Shown piece by piece: positions 1-5,249 of a stretch of 5,687 bases of DNA. The position numbers were made by a program, and so were the translations under genes. Position 1 is the stretch's first letter. Every line of letters begins with the position of its first letter. Origin of the DNA: a bacterium (GTDB lineage Bacteria > Patescibacteriota > Patescibacteriia > Patescibacteriales > JAGXOH01); assembly GCA_021106995.1 (NCBI GenBank), contig JAIOTG010000130.1, positions 1-5,687 of the forward strand, in the 5' to 3' direction. Under the pieces are notes generated by a model. That model was not told the DNA's origin. It did no database searches and saw nothing but the letters and a program-made list of their open reading frames with translations.

Positions 1-209
1 AAATAGTAGCGGAAGCCGATGCTATGAGCAATTTTGACAATATATCCGGCCTCTTTAAAGCCGCCTTTATATATGAAAATTTAAATCAAAAAGAAGGAGA
101 AATATCAGTCCTGGAAAAACTAGAAAGAAAATATAATAAACTTCACTTCAAGGAATCAAAAAAAATAATCAAACCCAAAATAGAAGCGGTTCGAATACTT
201 TTAAAATAG
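1..209 (+). CDS. HD-domain phosphohydrolase-like protein, C-terminal fragment (5' end outside window)
   Basis: The frame is open from base 3, at the window edge, to a TAG stop at 207-209, so only about the last 68 residues are seen. They begin I-V-A-E-A-D-A-M-S-N-F-D-N-I, followed by a helical stretch and a basic tail (ESKKIIKPKIEAVRILLK). The A-D-A...FDN-I pattern, then a conserved aromatic/alanine helix and a K-L-E-R-K-Y-N-K-L element, resembles the C-terminal part of HD/HDIG-type metal-dependent phosphohydrolases, where an Asp in this region completes the metal site. The HD motif itself would lie outside the window, so substrate and full length cannot be judged. The ATG at 24 is internal and not a likely start, because homologous-looking sequence continues upstream of it. 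The gene ends just before the relict recombinase on the opposite strand, and no clear terminator follows it. The HD assignment rests on remembered family resemblance. Confidence 0.6.
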   Translation, partial: IVAEADAMSNFDNISGLFKAAFIYENLNQKEGEISVLEKLERKYNKLHFKESKKIIKPKIEAVRILLK

Positions 210-223
210 TAAATAAAACTTAA

Positions 224-345
224 ATTATTTGTAAATATAAGCAATTCCTTGTTATAATATAAATAAGCTTTAATTGTTTTAGGGCTAAAATTACGAATTC
301 TCATTTCTTGAGCAAGACGAAACATAGGATCTTTACTTGGATATA
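224..345 (-). pseudogene. Relict N-terminus of a XerC/D-type tyrosine recombinase
   Basis: On the minus strand, about 332 down to 227 reads K-D-P-M-F-R-L-A-Q-E-M-R-I-R-N-F-S-P-K-T, then I-K-A-Y-L-Y-Y-N-K-E-L-L-I-F-T-N-N. This is the signature of the N-terminal SAM-like (core-binding) domain of phage/Xer integrases, in which R-N-F/Y-S-P-x-T-I-x-x-Y precedes the first DNA-binding helix. The likeness stops at about residue 58 of the open frame. After that the frame runs into unrelated sequence antisense to the HD gene, so the rest of the protein, including the catalytic Arg-His-Arg-Tyr domain, is absent. The frame is open up to an ATG at 400, but the first 15 or so residues look like AT-rich noise. 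I infer a 5' remnant left after deletion or recombination, with the break near 210-228, next to the stop of the HD gene. It is very unlikely to encode a working recombinase. Confidence 0.6.
229..258 (+). promoter_or_regulatory. Possible sigma70-type promoter with extended -10
   Basis: TTGTAA at 229-234 and TATAAT at 253-258 are 18 bp apart, with TG one base ahead of the -10 hexamer (TGTTATAAT from 250). A transcript would begin near 265 and read toward the HAD-like gene, with a leader of about 215 nt containing the inverted repeat at 394-420. Chance matches are common in DNA this AT-rich, so the call is tentative. Confidence 0.3.
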
Positions 346-393
346 TGTGTCTAGAAATAATTAATATTATTTTAACTAATTTTAAATAAAAAA

Positions 394-420
394 ACAACAA
401 GTTCGCATATAACTTGTTGT
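394..420. repeat. Perfect 10-bp inverted repeat with 7-nt centre
   Basis: ACAACAAGTT (394-403) and AACTTGTTGT (411-420) are exact reverse complements around CGCATAT. The repeat lies directly upstream of the relict integrase start. Short arms around a 7-bp centre resemble a tyrosine recombinase core site, in which two inverted binding sites flank a 6-8 bp crossover region. Alternatively, read on the minus strand, the stem is followed by a run of seven T residues, the form of an intrinsic terminator, although the stem has only three G/C pairs. The repeat itself is certain; its role is not. Confidence 0.75.
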
Positions 421-481
421 GTGAAACTACGAGAAATAATATATTTATTTATAAGACTTTAGCTAAAATAATTATAATTTT

Positions 482-871
482 ATGAAAACAATTTTAGTAG
501 ACGCAATTAATGCCTTTATAATCAAAGGCGAAGGGATTTTTCAAGATATGTATAAATTGCTTGAAAAATATCCAAACGACAAGATTATTTTAACTGGAGC
601 CAATAAGGAAGAAATGGATAAATTTAATTTACACAATTTGCCATATAAACTATTCACCTTAAAACATAATCCAGAAAAAACAGATCCTCAATATTGCAAA
701 ACAATGTTAAATAATTATAATTTAAAAGCTAATGATGTGGTGTATTTTGAACACAATATTGAAGCAGTAAAAAGCGCGGAATCAATAGGTATTGAAACAC
801 TATTCTACAATAAAGACAAAAAGGACTTAGATAAATTAAAAAAATTCCTTGACGAAACATTAAAAAATTAA
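482..871 (+). CDS. Small HAD-superfamily-like protein with degenerate catalytic motifs
   Basis: This 129-residue protein has the order of HAD motifs without a cap domain. The motif I region is ILVDAINAF (residues 4-12): Asp7, the nucleophile position, is present, but the usual second Asp (DxD) is Ile9. Motif II is the IILTG stretch with Thr38. A KTDP sequence at 66-69 matches the common KPDP of motif III. Motif IV reads VVYFEHNIEAVKSAESIG (86-103), where the usual acidic pair is Glu-His (90-91). The C-terminus is a lysine-rich helix. Known HAD phosphatases need the second Asp of motif I as general acid/base, so I infer weak, altered or no phosphatase activity and possibly a binding role. The protein would be cytosolic, as no signal or membrane segment is seen. 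The ATG at 482 is preceded by AT-rich sequence without a Shine-Dalgarno. The gene stands alone on this strand, downstream of the recombinase remnant and convergent with ruvA. Confidence 0.75.
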   Translation: MKTILVDAINAFIIKGEGIFQDMYKLLEKYPNDKIILTGANKEEMDKFNLHNLPYKLFTLKHNPEKTDPQYCKTMLNNYNLKANDVVYFEHNIEAVKSAESIGIETLFYNKDKKDLDKLKKFLDETLKN

Positions 872-886
872 ATTTTTATTTGAGTA

Positions 887-1474
887 CTATTTTATATTTT
901 TCAAAGCCTCTCTTATTCTTTGTCCACTATCTTTAATGGCTGGGTCAACCTCTCTAAGGGCCTCTCTGGCTTGAACCATGGAGTAACCAAGGGCTATTAG
1001 AGCATCTATTTCGTCACTTGTTATATTATTATTACTATCATCAGAGTCTTTTAAATCACCGGATCTTGAGGACAAAAATCCTACTTTATCTCTTAATTCA
1101 ACTACCACTTTCTCAGCTGTCTTCTTACCTATTCCTGGAACTTGTTGAAGCAGAGCAGAATCGCCCCGAGATATATATTCTTTAAAATCATCCACCCTGG
1201 CTATAGCGGTAGCCTTTAGGGCTGACTTTGGTCCTATGCCGGAGATAGAGAGTAAAATTTCAAAAAAATCTAATTGATCTAAAGACTTAAAACCATACAA
1301 ATCCAAAGCATCTTCACGAACATATTGATAGGTATAAACCTCTATTTCCTCTCCTGAATTTAAACTATAAAAAAATTTATCATTAATAAATACTTTATAA
1401 CCAATACTTCCCGCCTTTAAAATTATATAATTCCCAGATTTATTTATAATTTTTCCATTTAAATAAGCTATCAT
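887..1474 (-). CDS. ruvA: Holliday junction branch migration protein RuvA
   Basis: This 195-residue protein has the normal RuvA length (about 190-205) and all three domains. The OB-fold domain I (1-62) starts M-I-A-Y-L-N-G-K-I and ends REDALDLYGF. Domain II has two helix-hairpin-helix motifs, ISGIGPKSA (77-85) and VPGIGKKTAEKV (112-123), which contact the DNA backbone. An acidic, Ser/Asn-rich linker (133-151) leads to domain III (152-195; ALGYSMVQAREAL), which in the family contacts RuvB. As a tetramer RuvA binds the four-way junction and loads the RuvB ATPase to drive branch migration; RuvC then cleaves. Neither ruvB nor ruvC is in the window. It is the last gene of the minus-strand run, 63 bp after the membrane-protein gene, and those 63 bp include a heptamer tandem repeat running almost up to the ATG. 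No Shine-Dalgarno is visible. Its stop lies 15 bp from that of the convergent HAD-like gene. Confidence 0.97.
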   Translation of the reverse strand: MIAYLNGKIINKSGNYIILKAGSIGYKVFINDKFFYSLNSGEEIEVYTYQYVREDALDLYGFKSLDQLDFFEILLSISGIGPKSALKATAIARVDDFKEYISRGDSALLQQVPGIGKKTAEKVVVELRDKVGFLSSRSGDLKDSDDSNNNITSDEIDALIALGYSMVQAREALREVDPAIKDSGQRIREALKNIK

Positions 1475-1478
1475 AGTC

Positions 1479-1513
1479 GTGTAACGTGTAGCGCATAGCG
1501 CATAACGTGTTTA
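1479..1513. repeat. Degenerate 7-bp tandem repeat upstream of ruvA
   Basis: Successive heptamers read GTGTAAC (1479-1485), GTGTAGC (1486-1492), GCATAGC (1493-1499), GCATAAC (1500-1506), then a decayed GTGTTTA (1507-1513). The consensus is GYRTARC. The block is visibly richer in G+C than the flanking DNA and also contains the short self-complementary element GCGC-ATA-GCGC (1491-1501). It starts 4 bp from the ruvA ATG, so in the mRNA it would occupy the place of the ribosome-binding region. It has no spacer structure like a CRISPR array. Confidence 0.7.
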
Positions 1514-1537
1514 ATCTTGATATTAAAATTTATAAAA

Positions 1538-1882
1538 TTAATTTAATAATGCAAAGGAAATTGAATAAATCAATACATTTAAAAAGGATAAAATAAATAT
1601 ACCCACAATCATAAAAACTAAATCTACCATAAATCTGTCTTCTAAATAATAAGAAATTTGCAAATACCAATATACAAAAAAAATCTGAAACAAGGAACTA
1701 ATTAAAACAGCGGTAATGTTCTCATTATTTTGAGACAAGGCAAAAATATAAAAACCCCACGGAACGGCAATAACCTTATTCACAACAGATGCTTTAGCGA
1801 CCTTAGAAAAACCTTTTGATAGAAAAAGAAGTATAAGAATCGCCGCCACAAAAGGGCTTGGACCAATAAGACCTGTATACAT
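1538..1882 (-). CDS. Small polytopic membrane protein of unknown function
   Basis: I do not recognise this 114-residue protein. It is strongly hydrophobic, with about four likely membrane segments: roughly 8-25 (SPFVAAILILLFLSKGF), 36-50 (KVIAVPWGFYIFALS), 55-77 (NITAVLISSLFQIFFVYWY) and 84-112, the last long enough to be one tilted helix. The loops are short; a basic one (SKVAK, 26-30) follows the first segment, which suggests by the positive-inside rule that this loop is cytoplasmic. No catalytic or ligand-binding motif is seen. The ATG at 1882 lies 14 bp after the U32 gene stop on the same strand, so the two are probably co-transcribed. There is no Shine-Dalgarno. The length, hydrophobic pattern and tight spacing make it a credible real gene. 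It ends 63 bp before the ruvA start, the largest gap in the run. Confidence 0.7.
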   Translation of the reverse strand: MYTGLIGPSPFVAAILILLFLSKGFSKVAKASVVNKVIAVPWGFYIFALSQNNENITAVLISSLFQIFFVYWYLQISYYLEDRFMVDLVFMIVGIFILSFLNVLIYSISFALLN

Positions 1883-1896
1883 AATTTATATTTATT

Positions 1897-3165
1897 TTAA
1901 TTTATTTTACGTCTCAGAACGGTTCCTTGGGGCAATTCTTCTCCAACCTCTAGTAAAACAACATGACCACTGCCACCTCCATGTGCCTCGGTCATTTCTT
2001 CTTCATTTTCAGCCTTCCACATTTTACCTATTTTAATCTTAATAACATCATAAGACGGATTCACTATTTCGACAACATCCCCTTGTTTTAAAGTGTTGTG
2101 CACCCTAATTTTAATCAAACCTTTTTTATCCCTGCCTATAATCTGACCACAAAACTCCCAACCACTCTTAACATGAGAGTCTTCAATATTCTGATCTGCA
2201 GTTTCACCCAATAAAAAACCAGAGGTATATCCCCTATTAACTAATTTTTCTTCTAATTCCTTTTTTAAAAACTTAACTCTTTTTTTAAAGTCACAATTAT
2301 TTTTTCCTAAACAATCAATGGCATCTCTATAAATCCCACAAACATTCGCCAAGTAATAAATACTCTTATTTCTTCCCTCTATTTTAAAGCTACTCACTCC
2401 TGCGTCTTTTAAATCTTTCAAATGCTCAACCAGGCAAAGATCCTTAGAATTTAAAATATAAGATCCTTGATCATCTTCCTCAATTTCCAAAGGGTTGTTT
2501 GGTCTTTTTTCCTCTGTAATAAAAAATCTTTTTTCGTTATGTGTCTCAATATTATATTTCCAACGACAAGGTTGGACACAGTCACCTAAATTAGCACTTC
2601 TCCCTAAAAAATACTGAGAAAGAAAACACCTACCGGAATAAGACATACACATAGCTCCGTGCACAAAATATTCTAATTCCAATTTTGGAATTTCCTTTTT
2701 TATCTTTTTTATATCATCTAAAGCTACTTCTCGCCCCAATATAACCCTCTTCACTCCACTTTTATACCAAAAACGAGCCGATTCTGTGTTTATACAATTT
2801 GCTTGAGTTGATAAATGAATTTCCGCCTTAGCCCACATCTTTTTTACCACTTCTACCACTCCAGCATCACTAATTATCAGAGCATCAACGCCCATTTCTT
2901 TTATTTTTTTTATATAAGCGGGCAACTTCTTAAAATGTTTATTGTGAGGAAATATATTTATAGTAACATAAACCTTTTTATTCCTCTCATGAGCATATTT
3001 AACGGCCTGTCTTATTTTTGGTGTATCAAAAAAATTAATTCTTACCCTCAAAGAAAAATCAGCCAAACCCAAATAAACCGCATCAGCTCCGTAAGTAAAG
3101 GCGGTTTTCATTTTATCTATATTTCCCGCAGGAGCTAAAAGTTCAATATTCTTTTTATTTTTCAT
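1897..3165 (-). CDS. U32 family protein (PrtC/TrhP-like), probable Fe-S hydroxylation factor
   Basis: An N-terminal ELLAPAGN element and GADAVYLG motif, plus the U32 signature EYFVHGAMCMSYSGRC (residues 165-180, numbered from the start chosen here), define the family. Four cysteines (173, 180, 196 in GDC and 200 in QPCRW) resemble the Fe-S ligand set of U32 proteins. A C-terminal beta-rich domain (about 338-422) with a QGDVVEI element resembles that of TrhP/YegQ-type members. U32 proteins were first called collagenase-like peptidases, but characterised members act in tRNA (TrhP), 23S rRNA (RlhA) or ubiquinone (UbiU/UbiV) hydroxylation. The C-terminal domain favours a tRNA uridine 5-hydroxylation role by inference; peptidase activity cannot be excluded. 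I chose the ATG at 3165, giving 422 residues, because it overlaps the aminopeptidase stop by one base (TAATG) and puts ELLAPAG near the N-terminus, as usual. An in-frame ATG at 3186 would add seven residues and overlap the upstream gene by 22 bp. Confidence 0.92.
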   Translation of the reverse strand: MKNKKNIELLAPAGNIDKMKTAFTYGADAVYLGLADFSLRVRINFFDTPKIRQAVKYAHERNKKVYVTINIFPHNKHFKKLPAYIKKIKEMGVDALIISDAGVVEVVKKMWAKAEIHLSTQANCINTESARFWYKSGVKRVILGREVALDDIKKIKKEIPKLELEYFVHGAMCMSYSGRCFLSQYFLGRSANLGDCVQPCRWKYNIETHNEKRFFITEEKRPNNPLEIEEDDQGSYILNSKDLCLVEHLKDLKDAGVSSFKIEGRNKSIYYLANVCGIYRDAIDCLGKNNCDFKKRVKFLKKELEEKLVNRGYTSGFLLGETADQNIEDSHVKSGWEFCGQIIGRDKKGLIKIRVHNTLKQGDVVEIVNPSYDVIKIKIGKMWKAENEEEMTEAHGGGSGHVVLLEVGEELPQGTVLRRKIN

Positions 3166-4604
3166 TACTTCAAATTCTTTAACCACTGAATAATCAATCT
3201 AACTCCAGCCCCGCTTCCCCCAGGAGGATTATATCCCCAAGGCTTTTTTACAAAAGCAGGACCAGCTATATCAAGATGGGCCCATTTATCCTTATATTTT
3301 TTATCAATAAACTGATCTAAAAACAAAGCGGCTGTTATAGCACCTCCAAAAGAAGAGGAGGATATGTTGCTCACATCAGCAACATCGCTTTTCAATAAAG
3401 GCCTTAAATATCTATTAAAATGCAATTGAGTACAAAGCTCTCCACTATCCAAAGAAGCCTTACAGAGAGAATTCTTTAAATTTTTATCATTGCCCATAAT
3501 CCCCCTAGTATATTCTCCTAAAGCAACCACAACCGCACCCGTTAGAGTAGCTATATCTAATACATAATCAGGCTTTAAATCTTGAGCATAGGAAAGACAG
3601 TCAGCTAAAACCAATCTGCCTTCAGCATCAGTGTTTTTAACTTCAATAGTCTTTCCATTTTTAGCTCTTAAAATATCATCTGGTTTATAAGCATGTTTTC
3701 CCACGACATTTTCCGTTGCCCCCACTATTCCATGCACTTCGTAGGGTAAATTTAATTTTGAAACTGCTTGCATAACACCCAATATAGCGCTAGCTCCGCT
3801 CTCATCAGATTTCATGGAAGTCATAGAAGTAGACGGATTTAAACTCAAACCTCCAGAATCATAAGTTAATCCCTTTCCCACTAAAGCAATTTTCTTTTTT
3901 GCTTTTTTGGGCTTATAGACTAAATGAATTAACTGGGGAGGATAAGGGCTGGCCTTGCTTACTGCTAAAAATGCCCCCATTCCTTCTTCCTCTAAATATT
4001 TTTCCCCAAATATTTTTACTTTCAAATTATTCTCTTTAGCTAAATCACGAGCAAAACTAGATAATTTTATCGGAGTTAATTCAGAAGGAGGCATATTAAC
4101 CAAATCACGAGCATAATTAACTGATCTTGCAATAATTTCAGCCTCTTTTATTGTTTTCTTTAGTTTCTCAAAACTCTCAATTTTTAAATCCCCAAACTCT
4201 TCCGTAGATATTATTATGTCTTTTAAATAATTTTTCTTTTTCTCACTTAAGTATCTATCAAAAAAATAAAACCCCAATATAAACCCTTCTGTCAAAGATT
4301 GTATATTCCCGTCCCCCTCTCCATACAAACCTAATTTCAAACTTTTAAACTTAAAACCATCCAAACATCTAACAGCTAAACTAGTGCCGACACGAAGATT
4401 TTCATGATTAAGAGAAGGAATGCCGATATATAATATTTTTTTTTCTTCAACAAGGACTGTTTTGTCTGTTTCACCTTGAAAATTTCTATTTCTAAAATCA
4501 TTTTTATTAATCCATTTATGTTTTAATTCTTTATTTATTATAAAGACTAACTCTAAATCAGCTTTTATTTCTTTAATTTTTTTATCTATTAATTCTATTT
4601 TCAT
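3165..4604 (-). CDS. pepA: M17 leucyl aminopeptidase family protein, catalytic Lys replaced by Asn
   Basis: This 479-residue protein has the two-domain M17 layout: a poorly conserved N-terminal domain (about 1-150) and a C-terminal catalytic domain. The family signature NTDAEGRL is at 324-331. The dimetal ligands are all present: Lys244 and Asp249 (in GKGLTYDSGG), Asp267 (in MKSDESG), Asp326 and Glu328. Arg330, one catalytic residue, is also present. The other, the Lys at position 262 of bovine lens LAP (282 in E. coli PepA), aligns with Asn256 (SLNP instead of S-x-K-P; codon AAT at 3839-3837). The family removes N-terminal residues from peptides as cytosolic hexamers; some members also bind DNA. 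With this substitution the enzyme could be slow, altered in specificity, or moonlighting. It follows paralogue A by 26 bp and is coupled to the U32 gene by a TAATG overlap. No Shine-Dalgarno is visible before the ATG. Confidence 0.93.
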   Translation of the reverse strand: MKIELIDKKIKEIKADLELVFIINKELKHKWINKNDFRNRNFQGETDKTVLVEEKKILYIGIPSLNHENLRVGTSLAVRCLDGFKFKSLKLGLYGEGDGNIQSLTEGFILGFYFFDRYLSEKKKNYLKDIIISTEEFGDLKIESFEKLKKTIKEAEIIARSVNYARDLVNMPPSELTPIKLSSFARDLAKENNLKVKIFGEKYLEEEGMGAFLAVSKASPYPPQLIHLVYKPKKAKKKIALVGKGLTYDSGGLSLNPSTSMTSMKSDESGASAILGVMQAVSKLNLPYEVHGIVGATENVVGKHAYKPDDILRAKNGKTIEVKNTDAEGRLVLADCLSYAQDLKPDYVLDIATLTGAVVVALGEYTRGIMGNDKNLKNSLCKASLDSGELCTQLHFNRYLRPLLKSDVADVSNISSSSFGGAITAALFLDQFIDKKYKDKWAHLDIAGPAFVKKPWGYNPPGGSGAGVRLIIQWLKNLK

Positions 4605-4630
4605 ATAAAAAATCTATTTTTATTAATATT

Positions 4631-5245
4631 TTACCAGCTAAGCTTAAACTCGTGATGATTATCTCCTTTAAACATACATTTTTCTTCTACCACCTTAACA
4701 TTTTTACTCCCAGTAGCAAGCTCCAATACTCCAAAAGCAATTCCTGACAAATAAACACAAGTTAACGGATGGGTTTTAAAATCCTCTATAAAAAACAATG
4801 CTCTTTTTTTATCTTTATCAAAATTTCTTATACTAGCCTTTCCATAAGTGTAATATTTATTCCAATCTTTAGCCATTTTTGTGATAGTGATCTTGGCAGA
4901 AGAAAACCATTTTATAAAAATCTTTAATGTTTTAGAAAGGCTTAAAGCGTCTCTTCCCATTTCAAAAACATCTTTTTCTGTCCAATCAAAAAAACGGAAA
5001 GCCCCAACCAGCAACACATGAGGTATAAACTCTGGAATCCACTCTGTGGCGCTTGTCTTTTCAACATCGAACATATCAAAACCAAAATTAGATAAAACTT
5101 TTTCAAATTCTTTATAACCATTTTTACCTTCTTTCCTTTTTATATAATTCACTAAAAATTCAACATCAGCCCCTCTTTCCATCCCTTTCAACTTCATTAA
5201 TTGAAATATTTCGCCTTGTAATAATTGTCTATTTTCTTCAGTCAT
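4631..5245 (-). CDS. V4R/heme-NO-binding-like protein, paralogue A
   Basis: This protein has 204 residues from the ATG at 5245, which lies 4 bp after the stop of paralogue B. An upstream in-frame ATG at 5299 would only add 18 residues read out of frame through that gene's 3' end. The layout is: an N-terminal helical part (1-60) with a VEFLVNYIKRKEG helix, an EWIPEF...FFDWTEKDVFEMG helical region (68-97), a KWFSSAK...DWNKYY block (112-132), then a beta-rich C-terminal half ending KTHPLTCVYLSG...EEKCMFKGDNHHEFKLSW (157-204). The closing pattern of Gly, Cys, GD and HEF-x-x-W resembles 4-vinyl-reductase (V4R) and heme-NO-binding domains, folds that bind small hydrophobic ligands or haem. This is remembered resemblance, and no ligand can be named. 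Cys190 and His197/His198 are the notable side chains. It is probably cytosolic and co-transcribed with B and pepA. Confidence 0.6.
   Translation of the reverse strand: MTEENRQLLQGEIFQLMKLKGMERGADVEFLVNYIKRKEGKNGYKEFEKVLSNFGFDMFDVEKTSATEWIPEFIPHVLLVGAFRFFDWTEKDVFEMGRDALSLSKTLKIFIKWFSSAKITITKMAKDWNKYYTYGKASIRNFDKDKKRALFFIEDFKTHPLTCVYLSGIAFGVLELATGSKNVKVVEEKCMFKGDNHHEFKLSW
4851..4924. repeat. 74-bp near-identical block, copy in paralogue A
   Basis: This block matches 5467-5540 at a fixed offset of 616 bp, with only two differences (4890 a versus 5506 c; 4915 t versus 5531 c). It covers residues Lys108 to Tyr132 of paralogue A. Both differences change the amino acid (Ile/Ser and Ile/Val), and there is no silent difference inside the block. 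The bases just outside (4850 and 4925) already differ, and protein identity on either side falls to roughly half. Confidence 0.85.
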
Positions 5246-5249
5246 TTTT

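Noticed and set aside
346..400. N-terminal extension of the integrase frame up to an ATG at 400
   Set aside because: The first 15 or so residues are AT-rich hydrophobic sequence without integrase likeness and run into the inverted repeat; it is not a supported start.
473..478. TATAAT as the -10 box for the HAD-like gene
   Set aside because: It ends 3 bp before the ATG, which would put the transcription start inside or after the start codon, and no -35 is evident.
863..877. AAAAATT-A-AATTTTT as an intrinsic terminator
   Set aside because: It is a purely A+T stem of 7 bp that would not form a stable RNA hairpin; it is expected by chance in such AT-rich DNA.
1479..1513. CRISPR-like array
   Set aside because: The units are 7 bp, degenerate and contiguous, with no spacers and no cas genes nearby.
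2815..3138. A 107-residue open frame on the plus strand
   Set aside because: It lies entirely antisense to the well-supported U32 gene, its product shows no family likeness, and the U32 reading explains the sequence fully.
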